From JAYREN01 sp963663375 (GTDB taxonomy: Bacteria; Acidobacteriota; Holophagae; Holophagales; Holophagaceae): a stretch of 64,000 nucleotides of DNA. The stretch is taken from positions 992,001 through 1,056,000 of the forward strand of contig OY760195.1 of the NCBI GenBank assembly GCA_963663375.1, given 5' to 3'. Shown in pieces: positions 41,677 to 50,446 of the stretch. Both the position numbers and the translations under genes were made by a program. The stretch's first letter is position 1. Each line of letters begins with the position of its first letter. A model generated the notes under the pieces. It ran no database searches. It was not told where the DNA came from and was given only the letters and a program-made list of their open reading frames with translations.

Positions 41677-42158
41677 ACGCCCGCCCGCAGTTCCCCAGGG
41701 GTGAAGTGCGCCCCGAAGCTGAAGACCGAGCCATCGAAGTGGATCACCGTGCAGGCGGATTTCTTGAAGTCCACCCACTGGCCCGTGAGGTGCCGAGTCA
41801 GTTCGGAGCAGAAAGGCTGGTGGCTCACCAGGGCCAGGATTTCGGAGGAGGGTGCCTCGACCAACTGGGCCCGCAACCAGTCTTCCGCGAGCTGCGGCTT
41901 GCCGTCGGGCACGAGGCCATCCCAGTAGCCCACGGAAAACCCCTCCGGGGTGGCTTCCTTCAGGCAGACCAGGGTTTCCGCCGCCCGCTTGTAGGGGCTG
42001 CTCACGGCGCGGGTGGGCAGGTAGCCTCGGCGCACCAGGCCCTTCATGGCGGCGCGCGTCCTCTCCCAGCCTTCCGCGGTGAGCGGTCGCTCGGCATCGG
42101 GCACATGGCGCTTGGGGTCTTCGGCGATGCCGTGGCGGATCAGCAGGATCGTAATCAT
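41673..42158 (-). CDS. sixA: SixA-like histidine phosphatase
   Basis: This 161-residue member of the histidine phosphatase superfamily has the phospho-acceptor His in LLIRHGIAEDP, a second active His in LVSHQPFCSEL, and RPLTAEGWERTRAA and VSSPYKRAAETL around the site, as in SixA, which removes phosphate from phosphohistidine proteins. The ATG at 42158 starts MITILLIRHG. It is coupled to the alpha/beta hydrolase through a 4-base overlap. The target is unknown; the window contains a hybrid kinase with receiver but no Hpt protein. Confidence 0.88.
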   Translation of the reverse strand: MITILLIRHGIAEDPKRHVPDAERPLTAEGWERTRAAMKGLVRRGYLPTRAVSSPYKRAAETLVCLKEATPEGFSVGYWDGLVPDGKPQLAEDWLRAQLVEAPSSEILALVSHQPFCSELTRHLTGQWVDFKKSACTVIHFDGSVFSFGAHFTPGELRAGV

Positions 42159-42302
42159 GGAGGACCAGTGTAGACCAAAGGGCCCCATTGGATTTTAGTG
42201 CTGGTTTTCAAGGGATTCTCGTGGGATGCTACCAGATTGGGCCTGGACCGGACGGCGTCATTCTGCCACTCACAACCCGGCGAGCGCCCCGGGAGAAATA
42301 TC

Positions 42303-43829
42303 TTGTCCGATCTGACCTTCGCAGCCCTGGGCTGCGCCGAACCCTTTCTGGAAGCCCTCGCCAAGCGCGGCTTCACCACCCCCACTCCCGTTCAGGCCGA
42401 GTGCTTCAAGCCCGGCCTGGAGGGTCGCGACCTCCTGGTGCAAAGCCGCACCGGCAGCGGCAAGACGCTGGCCTTCGGCCTGCCGATCATGCACCGGCTC
42501 ACCCAGGATCGTCATCCCCAGGTAATCATCCTGGCCCCCACCCGCGAATTGGCCCAACAGGTGGCCACGGAGCTGGAGAGCGTCCGGCCGCATCTGTCCA
42601 CGGCCCTGCTGGTGGGTGGCCTCAGCTACGTGCCCCAGCTCAAGGCCCTGCACTTCGGCGCCCAGGTCATCGTGGGCACGCCGGGCCGCGTGATGGATCA
42701 CCTCGACCGCAAGTCCCTGGATCTCTCCAAGGTCTCCATGGTGGTGCTGGACGAGTGCGACGAGATGCTCAACATGGGCTTCCTGGAAGATGTAGAGAAG
42801 ATCCTCAGCCAGGCCACCGGCGAGCGGCAGACCTACCTCTTCAGCGCCACCCTGCCCGCCCCCATCGCCAGCCTGGCCAATCGCTTCCTCAAGAACCCCC
42901 ACCGAGTCGAACTGAGCGGTTCCGGCGGTTCCACCCAGCACGCGGATATCGCCCACACCGCCTGCCTCATTGCGGAGCAGCTCCACACCAAGGCCCTGGT
43001 GAACTTCCTGCTGAAGGACGAGCCCAGCGGCGCCCTCATCTTCACCAAGCGCAAGCAGGAGGCCGAGGATGTGGCCGAGGAACTCCGCGAGGCGGGGCTG
43101 TCGGCGGAACATCTCCACGGCGATCTGGCCCAGGGCACCCGCAACCGCATCCTGGGCAGCTTCAAGGAAGGCAAGCTGCGATATCTGGTGGCCACGGATG
43201 TGGCCGCCCGCGGTCTGGACGTGGAAGGCCTGCCCCTGGTGATCCACATGGGCATCCCCACCCAGATGGAGAACTACATTCACCGCTCGGGCCGCACCGG
43301 CCGCGCGGGCCAGAAGGGCACCTCCCTGGCCCTGGTGGGCTTCAAGGAATCCCGCATCCTGCTGGCCTGGGGCCGTCGGGGCGGGCTGAAGCTGGATTGG
43401 CGCGCCGCACCCACCCAGGACGAAATCCGCCTGGGCCGAATTCAGCACCTCTGCGACAAGCTCGTGGACCTGGAAGCCCCCACGCACCTCGAACTGGCGA
43501 AGAAGCTCCTGGCCACGCGAGGCGCCGAAGAACTGGTCGCCGCCCTGCTCTCCCTCGTCCAGCAGGAAACCCATGTAGGCTTCTTCATCCCCGATCCCCC
43601 CAAGACCGCCTACAAGACCGAGAAACCCGCCCGGCCCAAGTTCTCCGAGAGTTCCTTCGCCCCGCGCACCGACGCCCCCCGGGACGAGCGCCCCAAGCGC
43701 CCGTACCAGGGCTCGACCGGTCCCCGCAAGACCGATGACAAGCCCTTCGCGCCCCGAAAGCCCTTCACCAAGGCGGCCAAGCCCGCCTTCGAAAAGCGCG
43801 GGGAGCCCTTCAAGAAACGCAAGGTCTGA
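42303..43829 (+). CDS. DECD-box ATP-dependent RNA helicase
   Basis: This 508-residue DEAD-family helicase carries motif Q (PTPVQAECF), motif I (SRTGSGKTLAF), Ia (APTRELAQQV), Ib (TPGR), motif II as DECD at 150-153 in place of DEAD, motif III (SAT), and motifs V-VI (ATDVAARGLDVEGL, HRSGRTGRAG). The C-terminal 80 residues are a basic, low-complexity RNA-binding tail (KPARPKF..., FEKRGEPFKKRKV). The start is TTG at 42303 with GGGAG 8 bases upstream; the frame upstream does not match the family. It probably remodels rRNA or mRNA. It is followed by a strong terminator. Confidence 0.93.
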   Translation: MSDLTFAALGCAEPFLEALAKRGFTTPTPVQAECFKPGLEGRDLLVQSRTGSGKTLAFGLPIMHRLTQDRHPQVIILAPTRELAQQVATELESVRPHLSTALLVGGLSYVPQLKALHFGAQVIVGTPGRVMDHLDRKSLDLSKVSMVVLDECDEMLNMGFLEDVEKILSQATGERQTYLFSATLPAPIASLANRFLKNPHRVELSGSGGSTQHADIAHTACLIAEQLHTKALVNFLLKDEPSGALIFTKRKQEAEDVAEELREAGLSAEHLHGDLAQGTRNRILGSFKEGKLRYLVATDVAARGLDVEGLPLVIHMGIPTQMENYIHRSGRTGRAGQKGTSLALVGFKESRILLAWGRRGGLKLDWRAAPTQDEIRLGRIQHLCDKLVDLEAPTHLELAKKLLATRGAEELVAALLSLVQQETHVGFFIPDPPKTAYKTEKPARPKFSESSFAPRTDAPRDERPKRPYQGSTGPRKTDDKPFAPRKPFTKAAKPAFEKRGEPFKKRKV

Positions 43830-43834
43830 CCCAG

Positions 43835-43864
43835 AAACGAGGCGCCCCGGGGCGCCTCGTTTTT
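43835..43864 (+). terminator. Terminator of the helicase gene
   Basis: A perfect 28-base palindrome (AAACGAGGCGCCCC / GGGGCGCCTCGTTT) followed by T residues starts just after the helicase stop. It touches the stop codon of the convergent PBP1A gene (43864-43866), so the PBP1A mRNA may end there too. Confidence 0.85.
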
Positions 43865-46320
43865 CATTCGGCGTTGGGATCCTCGGTCTTCTTCCCATCC
43901 TCGGGTTTATCGGGGGGGAGGGGCGAAGCGGGCATCGAGCCCCAGGCCCGATCCTCGACGGCCTGGATCCTCGCCTTGTCCCGGGCGGCCTTGATCTGTT
44001 CGATCAGGTCCCCCGTGCTGGCCTCCTTGGGAACCCCGCCAGGCTTGAAGGCGAGGCGCACCAAGTCCTTGGGATCCGTGCCGCTGGTGGCCACGGCTCC
44101 GGTGAGCCGGTCGATATCGGCCCACTCCATGCCCTCGGGTACGGGGAATTCCTCCTTGGGCGTCGTGGGCAGGGCAACTTTCATAAAGTCGATCCAGATG
44201 GGCAAGGCCAACCGCGCGCCATCGGCCCCTGACTTGCAGATGGTCTTCTTGGCATCCAGCCCCACCCAGGTGCCGCAGACGATGCGGGTGGAGAAGCCGA
44301 TGTACCAGGCATCCGTATGGTCGTCCGTGGTGCCCGTCTTGCCCGCCGTAGGCCATTCCAGCTCCGCGCCCGCCCGGGCGCCCGTGCCGCGCTGGGCGAC
44401 ACCCTGGAGGCACTGGACGAGTTGGTAGTTGCTCATGGGATCCACCACCTCTTCGCCGGTCTTGCCCCCGTAGGCCTCCAGCACACGCCCATTCCGGTCC
44501 ACGATCTTCTTGATGAGGAAGAGGGGCGGCGCCTGCTTGCCACCGTTGGCGAAGGTGCCGTAACCTCGCACCATGTCCTTCAGGGTCAGATCCGAGGAGC
44601 CCAGGGCCATGCTCGGATAGGGCTGGATCCTGCCACCCACCCCGCAGTTGCGAGCGAACTGGATGACATTGTCGATCCCCACGTCCTCCAGGGTTCGCAC
44701 CGCCGGCACATTGCGGGAATCCCGCAATGCCTCCCAGATGGGGATGGGGCCACAGAAATCCCGCTCGTAATTTTTGGGTTCGTAGATGTTATTCCCGAAG
44801 GTGAAGCGCGTGGGAATGTCCTGCACCATCGTGGCGGGGGTCTTCCCTTGGGTGAAGGCGGTGCCGTACACGAAGGCCTTCATGGTGGAGCCCACCTGCC
44901 GCTCGGCCTGGAAGGTGCGGTTGAACCGGCTCTTCTTGTAGTCGTAGCCTCCCACCATGGCGCGGATTTCGCCGGTGGCCGGATCCGCGGCCAGCAGCGC
45001 CCCCTCCGCATCGGGCTCCTGATCCAGCTCCACCTTTCTGGGCACACCGTCCTCCCCCGCCTCCTTGATCTGGAAGAGGGGCGTGGCGCCCCGGGGCAGC
45101 AGCTTCTGAATGTCCTTGCCGGCCCAGGCGAAGGCCGCCGCAGGCACCTCCAGGATCACCTTGGCGATGCGGACCTGAGCGGTGCCCCCTTGCCAACCCA
45201 GGATGATGCCGCGCACCTCGTCGCCATTCTCGAAGAAACGACCCCAGCCCGGCAGGGTGGCCTTGTCGGGTTCCCCCACGAACTTGACGTCCTCCTTGCG
45301 GAAGCCGCGCTTGCGGTCCACGGCCTTCAAGCCCTTGTGCACCGCGTCGTTGGCGGCCTGCTGCCAGCGGCTGTCGATGGTGGTGTGGACCTCCAGGCCG
45401 CCGTTGAGTACCGTCTCCCGGCCATATTTTTCGTAGAGGTACTTGCGGACTTCCTCCACCGCATAGGAGGCGATGTCCTCGATCTGGGCGTTCTCCCGGG
45501 CCAGGCGGATGGGCCGCGCCATCAGCAGGCGGGCATCCGTCTCCTTGAGGTAGTTCTCATCCACCATGCGGCGGAGCACGATGTTCCGGCGGTTCTGCAC
45601 CACCCCCCGGGCCTTCTGGTCCCGATTGAAGATGCAGCGTTGGTAGTACTCCGGCGCCTGCACCATACCCGCCAGCATCGCGCACTCCTCGACATTGAGC
45701 TGGGGAGCGCTCTTGCCGAAGTAGAACTGGGCCGCCGCCTCGATGCCATAGCGTCCGCCGCCGAAATTCACCTCGTTGGTGTACTGCTCCAGGATCTGCT
45801 TCTTGGTGTAGGCCTTCTCCAGCTTGCGGGCCAGGATGACCTCCTTCAGTTTCCGGTCCAGGCGCTTCTGGCGCTTGGCCGTAACGGTGCGCACCAGCTG
45901 CATGGTGAGGGTGGAAGCGCCCTCGCGCCGCCGCCCGAAACTGCTGACAAAATGCCATCCAGCTCTCACGACCCCCCGGGCCGACACGCCTCCGTGGCTC
46001 CAGAAATCCGCATCCTCGGTGGCCACGATGGCATTGACGAAGGCCTTGGGAATATCGCCGTAGGGGATGATGACCCGGTGTTCCTCGTAGAAGATCCCGA
46101 TGACATCGCCACTGCGATCCAGCACCTTCGAGATGGTCTTGGGCGGGCGATTGGCGAAGAGGGTGAGGAAATCATCCGCGTCCCGGCTCATCAGGGACCA
46201 GGCGATGACGAAGGCGATGAGCCCGGCGGCGGCACAGCCCAGACCTCCCCAGAAGGCCCAGCGCCAGAAGCGTCCCTTGGGCAGGGATGGTTTCAGGGAT
46301 CTGATTGTTTTGGCAGCCAT
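43864..46320 (-). CDS. mrcA: Penicillin-binding protein 1A (bifunctional glycosyltransferase/transpeptidase)
   Basis: This 818-residue class A PBP builds and crosslinks peptidoglycan. One N-terminal helix (about 22-44) precedes the GT51 domain, with catalytic Glu102 in ATEDADFW and REGASTLTMQLVRT, plus KLKEVILARKLEKAYTKKQILEQYTN. An OB-like insert (about 320-420) follows. The transpeptidase has Ser478-x-x-Lys481 (GSTMK), SRN, and KTGT. The C-terminus is a Pro/Asp/Glu-rich tail (LPPDKPEDGKKTEDPNAE). The start is only 23 bases from the start of divergent nadK, so their promoters must overlap or lie within the neighbour. Confidence 0.96.
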   Translation of the reverse strand: MAAKTIRSLKPSLPKGRFWRWAFWGGLGCAAAGLIAFVIAWSLMSRDADDFLTLFANRPPKTISKVLDRSGDVIGIFYEEHRVIIPYGDIPKAFVNAIVATEDADFWSHGGVSARGVVRAGWHFVSSFGRRREGASTLTMQLVRTVTAKRQKRLDRKLKEVILARKLEKAYTKKQILEQYTNEVNFGGGRYGIEAAAQFYFGKSAPQLNVEECAMLAGMVQAPEYYQRCIFNRDQKARGVVQNRRNIVLRRMVDENYLKETDARLLMARPIRLARENAQIEDIASYAVEEVRKYLYEKYGRETVLNGGLEVHTTIDSRWQQAANDAVHKGLKAVDRKRGFRKEDVKFVGEPDKATLPGWGRFFENGDEVRGIILGWQGGTAQVRIAKVILEVPAAAFAWAGKDIQKLLPRGATPLFQIKEAGEDGVPRKVELDQEPDAEGALLAADPATGEIRAMVGGYDYKKSRFNRTFQAERQVGSTMKAFVYGTAFTQGKTPATMVQDIPTRFTFGNNIYEPKNYERDFCGPIPIWEALRDSRNVPAVRTLEDVGIDNVIQFARNCGVGGRIQPYPSMALGSSDLTLKDMVRGYGTFANGGKQAPPLFLIKKIVDRNGRVLEAYGGKTGEEVVDPMSNYQLVQCLQGVAQRGTGARAGAELEWPTAGKTGTTDDHTDAWYIGFSTRIVCGTWVGLDAKKTICKSGADGARLALPIWIDFMKVALPTTPKEEFPVPEGMEWADIDRLTGAVATSGTDPKDLVRLAFKPGGVPKEASTGDLIEQIKAARDKARIQAVEDRAWGSMPASPLPPDKPEDGKKTEDPNAE

Positions 46321-46343
46321 GGCTCCAAGGTTAACCTAGGGCC

Positions 46344-47222
46344 ATGGCCCATACCCTGGCTCTGGTGGCAAAGACCAAATCCGACCATCTCATCTCGACC
46401 CTGGCCAAGGTCATGCCGACCTTCCTGGAGCGCGGATGGGCGGTGATCGGGCACCCTGAAATCCAGCCCAGTTGGCTCCAGGCGGGCCTTCCCGGCGAGG
46501 GTTTCCGGGCCGATGCGGCCCTCGGCAGCCTGGACGCCCCCCCCGATCTCTGCCTGGTCCTGGGAGGTGACGGCACCCTCCTCGGCGCCGCCCGCCAGGT
46601 GAGCCGCTTCGGCACCCCCATCCTGGGCATCAACCTGGGTTCCCTCGGCTTCTTGACGGCCCATCCGGTGGAGGACGCCCTGGACATGGTGCGCCTCTAC
46701 TTCGAGGGCGGGTTACGCCGAGAGACCCGCACCATGCTGAAGGCCGAGCTGGTCCGGGGGGACCGGATCGTGGGCGCCCAATGTGTCCTCAACGATGCCG
46801 TTCTCAACAAGGGCTCCCTGGCCCGCATGATGGCCTTCCGCCTCCAAGTGGACGGCTTCGAGGCGGCCACCATCCAGGCTGATGGCCTCATCGTCGCCAC
46901 CCCCACGGGTTCCACCGCCTACTCTCTCTCTGCCGGTGGCCCCATCCTGCATCCGGCCCTGGATGCCTGGGTCATCTCGCCCATCTGCCCCCACAGCCTG
47001 ACGCTGCGCCCCACCGTGGTGCCCAGTTCCTTGAGGGTGAGCATCGCCGTGGGCGATACCGAAGACGCCCACCTGACCCTGGATGGCCAGCTGGAATACC
47101 CCCTGGAACCCGGGGACTGCGTCGAACTCCGCAAGGCCTCCTCAGATCTCATCCTGCTCCAGAATCCCGCCCTGCCCTTTTTCCGGGTGCTGCAGCAGAA
47201 GCTGCACTGGAGTACGCGGTAG
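46344..47222 (+). CDS. nadK: NAD kinase
   Basis: This 292-residue enzyme makes NADP from NAD and ATP. It has the LVLGGDGTLLGAAR motif (catalytic Asp76), ILGINLGSLGFLT, the VLNDAVLNKG (NE/D) motif, and the PTGSTAYSLSAGGPILHP block. The C-terminal SLRVSIAV...LTLDGQ follows the family pattern. Divergent from PBP1A and convergent with the exported protein; no operon partner. Confidence 0.96.
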   Translation: MAHTLALVAKTKSDHLISTLAKVMPTFLERGWAVIGHPEIQPSWLQAGLPGEGFRADAALGSLDAPPDLCLVLGGDGTLLGAARQVSRFGTPILGINLGSLGFLTAHPVEDALDMVRLYFEGGLRRETRTMLKAELVRGDRIVGAQCVLNDAVLNKGSLARMMAFRLQVDGFEAATIQADGLIVATPTGSTAYSLSAGGPILHPALDAWVISPICPHSLTLRPTVVPSSLRVSIAVGDTEDAHLTLDGQLEYPLEPGDCVELRKASSDLILLQNPALPFFRVLQQKLHWSTR

Positions 47223-47228
47223 GACAAA

Positions 47229-47894
47229 TCACAGGATCGTGCAGCGAACAATTTCCCGTTCGATCGTTTCCTTGCCCATGGCCTTGATCTGGGCCTCCTG
47301 GTTCGCTTCCACCATCACGAGGCGATCCTTGATCCTCTGGTAGCGGCGATGCTCCTGCCCCTTGCTCGAAAAGGTCAACAGGAAGGTCGCCTTCCCTTCC
47401 ATCTCCATCTGCTTGTCTGCAGCCAGGGGAAGATGCTCAGGCCCCACCCAGAAGGTCATCTCCAGGTTGAACTTCTTGAATTTGACCTTTCCGGATTCCT
47501 CCACTTGAGCGTTCAGGTTCTGCAAGAGCGAAACCCGCAGCCTGCGCACTGGACACCCGTCCAGCATGTCGGGCTTATCCTCCAGAACGGTTGCCAACTG
47601 GAGCAGGTTCAGGAGTTCGAGATGGGCGCGGGTCCAGCATTCGGCCTTTCCCTCTCCATCGGGCAGCGCCTTGCCATCCCTGCGCCGCAAACCCTTGGGA
47701 CCGTCCTCCAGTTCAAAGTTTTCGTGTCCCGACTCGTCCTTGCCGCCTTCCCGTTCCCAGGTGTGCCGCTCCACCCGAAGGGAAAGAGGTGCTTGCCCCT
47801 TCAGGGCTTGCAAAGCGCTCCGCATATCCGAGAGGGTGTCGGCCCGGAGAAGGCCAGGAACGCCAAGCAGCGCCGCAACGAGGATCTTTTTCAT
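47229..47894 (-). CDS. Exported protein of unknown function
   Basis: This 221-residue protein has a signal peptide (MKKILVAALLGVPGLLRA, cut after ADA-like sequence near 18-20). The mature part is rich in beta strands and charged residues (LSLRVERHTWEREGG; FNLEMTFWVGPEHLPLAA; ATFLLTFSSKGQEHRRYQRIKDRLVMVEAN). A possible lipid-binding or LolA-like beta fold is a guess only. It ends 6 bases from the convergent nadK stop. The MITE-like element lies 91 bases upstream of its start. Confidence 0.7.
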   Translation of the reverse strand: MKKILVAALLGVPGLLRADTLSDMRSALQALKGQAPLSLRVERHTWEREGGKDESGHENFELEDGPKGLRRRDGKALPDGEGKAECWTRAHLELLNLLQLATVLEDKPDMLDGCPVRRLRVSLLQNLNAQVEESGKVKFKKFNLEMTFWVGPEHLPLAADKQMEMEGKATFLLTFSSKGQEHRRYQRIKDRLVMVEANQEAQIKAMGKETIEREIVRCTIL

Positions 47895-47985
47895 CGATAG
47901 CCTTCGAGAATCGCGTGAGTCCAGACTACGGACCAGATCCGAAAGCGCTTAGAAGGAACAACCCGAATGACGCTGGCAGCGGTCC

Positions 47986-48320
47986 TAGGAGCCCGTCCAC
48001 GTATTCTGCGGGAACCGCGTTGAGTGCAAAGGGCTTGATGGCACGAAGGCGCGTGAGAGGCGATGCGGGTCCATCGTCCGAACGCGCCGACACAGCCAGC
48101 GAGCCCTTTGCGCTCCCGTCGCACCCGCTTCGCGGGCACCCTTCGGGCTGGGGCGCCAGCCGTCGCGATGCTGCGTCAGGCTCCTCGTCCTTGGGGCCAC
48201 CAGATTTCAACTTGTCTCGCGTATCGGCGAAGCCGATACCGAGAGGGCCTTCGTCACCTTCCTTGCCTCGCTCGGCTGGCACCCCAGCGTGGCCCCGCAT
48301 AATACTTGGACGGGCTCCTA
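47986..48320. mobile_element. 335-bp MITE-like element with 27-bp terminal inverted repeats
   Basis: The ends (47986-48012 and 48294-48320) are inverted copies of 27 bases with two mismatches, starting TAGGAGCCCGTCCA. The element may be flanked by a CTAG (or TA) duplication. Inside are further hairpins: 48022-48035 with 48102-48115 (14 bp, one mismatch) and GTATCGGC/GCCGATAC at 48221-48239. No transposase gene is present; short frames inside do not look like proteins. It looks like a non-autonomous transposon copy. The right end coincides with the truB stop codon (48318-48320). Together with 91 bases on its left it fills the 423-base gap between the exported protein and truB. Confidence 0.82.
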
Positions 48321-49214
48321 GATCCCGCCCCGCAGATTGGCGGTCGTCCGGAGCTGTCCATCCTCCTCGCGCAACAGCGCCACCAGGCGATCCCCATGGA
48401 TCCCGCGAATGGGCGCGCCAGGATCGGGGAAACCCTCCGGCAGGGCCACACTCGGGGCCTGGAACTCGCCGAGCGGAATGGCCCGGCCATGGGCCAGGTG
48501 ATCCGCCTCTTCATCCGAGAGGATCCGAGAAGGGCACCAGGGGATCAGAGCCGAGCCCTGGAGAGGATGTTGGTGGCCGTCACCGGGATCCACCCACGGG
48601 CCGATGGCCGAACGCCGGAGTGCCGACAGATGAGCGCCGCAACCCAGCAGGCGCCCCAGATCCCGGGCCAGGCTCCGCACGTAGTACCCGCCCCGGCAAG
48701 TGATGCGAAGGGTACTGGACCTCGGCAGGTCGTGGGCCACCCACGCCGCTTCGTGCAGGTAGACACGGCTGGGGGGCAGGATGACTTCCTCTCCGCGATG
48801 GGCCTTCTTGTAGGCGGATTCGCCATCGATTTTCTTGGCGCAGGTGGCGGGAGGCACCTGATCCCGCCAGCCCAGGAAGTCGGCCAGGCTGGCATCCAGA
48901 GCCTCGGGCCTGAGCCCCGAGGCATCGCCCTCCATCACCGAAAGTCCCAGGTGATCGCAGGTATCCGTTTCCCGCCCCCAGACCACCACAGCCTCGTAAG
49001 TCTTGGGCAAGGGGTGCATCAACTCCATCAGGCGCGTGGCTTGGCCCGATAGCACCAGCAGCAGCCCTTCCGCAAAGGGATCCAGGGTTCCGCCGTGACC
49101 CAGGGCCCACTTCTTCTGCCCGGCCTCATAGGCCGCATGCTTGAAGCGCCGCACCACGTCGAAGCTGCTCTCGCCCACGCACTTGTGGACGAGGAAGACA
49201 CCAGACTCGACCAT
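48318..49214 (-). CDS. truB: TruB, tRNA pseudouridine-55 synthase
   Basis: This 298-residue enzyme makes pseudouridine 55 in the T loop of tRNAs. The N-terminal GVFLVHKCVGESSFDVVRRFK fits, and catalytic Asp45 is in GHGGTLDPFAEGLL. It also has KTYEAVVVWGRETDT(C)D, PPATCAKKIDGESAYKKAHRGEEV (family: PP.YSA.K..G..AY..AR.G), and ITCRGGYYVRSLARDLGR. The ATG shares one base with the rbfA stop (TGATG). The TAG stop lies in the terminal repeat of the MITE-like element, so insertion kept the reading frame intact. Confidence 0.96.
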   Translation of the reverse strand: MVESGVFLVHKCVGESSFDVVRRFKHAAYEAGQKKWALGHGGTLDPFAEGLLLVLSGQATRLMELMHPLPKTYEAVVVWGRETDTCDHLGLSVMEGDASGLRPEALDASLADFLGWRDQVPPATCAKKIDGESAYKKAHRGEEVILPPSRVYLHEAAWVAHDLPRSSTLRITCRGGYYVRSLARDLGRLLGCGAHLSALRRSAIGPWVDPGDGHQHPLQGSALIPWCPSRILSDEEADHLAHGRAIPLGEFQAPSVALPEGFPDPGAPIRGIHGDRLVALLREEDGQLRTTANLRGGI

Positions 49215-49594
49215 CAGCTTTCCTGCTCGTCCACGTCCGTGGCGGGCCTCGCGGCGCGCTCCTTCTCCAGTTCCGCGAAGAGCGCCTCCATCTTGTTGCC
49301 CTGCTCCAGGGTGGTGTCCAGGAAGAAGCGCAGTTCCGGCGCCTTCTTCAGGTGCAGGCGCTGGGCGAGCTGGGTGCGGAGAAAACCTGTGGCACGGGTG
49401 ATGGCCTTGGCGCTCTTCTCCTGCTGGGCCTCGTCTCCCAGCACAGTGTAGTAGACCTTGGCGATGCCTCGGTCTCCGGTCAGACGCACGGCCGTGAGGG
49501 TGAGGAAGCCGAGATCGGGATCGCGCAGCTCACGCTGGACCAGCGTGGAGAGAAGGAACTGAACCTGGTCTTCGAGTTTTTCGGGGCGGAGCAT
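49214..49594 (-). CDS. rbfA: RbfA, ribosome-binding factor A
   Basis: This 126-residue KH-fold protein matures the 30S subunit. It fits the family: LEDQVQFLLSTLVQRELRDPDLGFLTLTAVRLTGDRGIAKVYYTVLG, GFLRTQLAQRLHLKKAPELRFFLDTTLEQGNKMEALF. The acidic tail after 110 is variable. The ATG at 49594 has AAGGA 7 bases upstream. It is coupled to truB by a 1-base overlap, a common rbfA-truB order; infB and nusA are not in the window. It is divergent from the methyltransferase gene (68 bases apart). Confidence 0.95.
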   Translation of the reverse strand: MLRPEKLEDQVQFLLSTLVQRELRDPDLGFLTLTAVRLTGDRGIAKVYYTVLGDEAQQEKSAKAITRATGFLRTQLAQRLHLKKAPELRFFLDTTLEQGNKMEALFAELEKERAARPATDVDEQES

Positions 49595-49662
49595 GGCGGA
49601 ATCCTTGAAGGTTCCAGTGTAGCGCCAATGCGCGTCCTCCATTGGCCTGCCACAATCCCTCC

Positions 49663-50397
49663 ATGGGCGAATGGTTCAAGGACTGGTTCGATGCCGACTA
49701 CGCGACCCTGTACGCGCATCGGGACGACGGGGAGGCCGAGCAGGCCGTGAACACGGCGCTCTCGGTGGCCCCGGAACTGGGCGCAGGCCCCGTGCTGGAT
49801 CTGGCCTGCGGCACGGGCCGCCACCTGACCGCCTTGCGCCGCCGCAACCCCCTGGCCTTCGGGCTGGATCTATCCGAGGCACTCCTGGGCGAAGCCTCCG
49901 CCGACCTCAAGCCCTGGCTCCTGAGGGGCGACATGCGGCGGCTGCCCGTGAGGCCAGGCACCCTCTCGGGCATCACCCTCTGGTTCACACCCTTTGGCTA
50001 TTTTTCCGACGCAGCCAACACAGAGCTACTCCACAGACTCTCGGCTCTTCTGCGGCCAGAGGGTGTGCTCCTCGTGGACTTCCTCAATGCAGAGCACCTC
50101 GCCTGCACCCTCGTGCCGGAAGATACCCTGGAGCAGGGTGGCATTCGCGTCCATAGTCTCCGCGCCATCGAGGGCGGCCGGATCGTGAAGCGGATGACCC
50201 TCACCCGCGCGGCGGGAGGAAGGGCCCGACAGGCCGTCGAATCCATCCGCCTCTATACGCCGGAGGAACTCCGCCACATGGCCTCAGGCGCAGGTCTCGC
50301 GTGCCACGCCGAACTGGGCGACTACGCAGGGTCCACCTTTGTGCCCGGAGATTCTCCCCGGTGGATCGGGATTTTCCGCAGGAATTTCAAGCCCTGA
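49663..50397 (+). CDS. Class I SAM-dependent methyltransferase
   Basis: This 244-residue enzyme has the Rossmann motif VLDLACGTGRHLTAL, an acidic strand-2 end (FGLDLSEALL), GDMRRLP and the strand-4 region ITLWFTPFGYFSD. The C-terminal part (GIFRRNF) completes the fold. It resembles small-molecule or unassigned methyltransferases; the substrate is unknown. The ATG at 49663 starts MGEWFKDWF, a usual beginning in this subgroup (WF...YD/DYA..Y..R). It precedes pgk by 49 bases. Confidence 0.88.
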   Translation: MGEWFKDWFDADYATLYAHRDDGEAEQAVNTALSVAPELGAGPVLDLACGTGRHLTALRRRNPLAFGLDLSEALLGEASADLKPWLLRGDMRRLPVRPGTLSGITLWFTPFGYFSDAANTELLHRLSALLRPEGVLLVDFLNAEHLACTLVPEDTLEQGGIRVHSLRAIEGGRIVKRMTLTRAAGGRARQAVESIRLYTPEELRHMASGAGLACHAELGDYAGSTFVPGDSPRWIGIFRRNFKP

Positions 50398-50446
50398 AGA
50401 TGTCCGGGCAAGCTGCCACAATGAGCCTTTCCAGCAGGAGGCCATC

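Noticed and set aside
44317..46446. 709-codon frame opposite PBP1A
   Set aside because: PBP1A has all catalytic motifs on the other strand; this frame has none.
47926..48300. Small frames inside the MITE-like element as transposase remnants
   Set aside because: Frames on both strands are Arg/Pro-rich without a transposase motif; the segment is better explained as non-coding, structured DNA.
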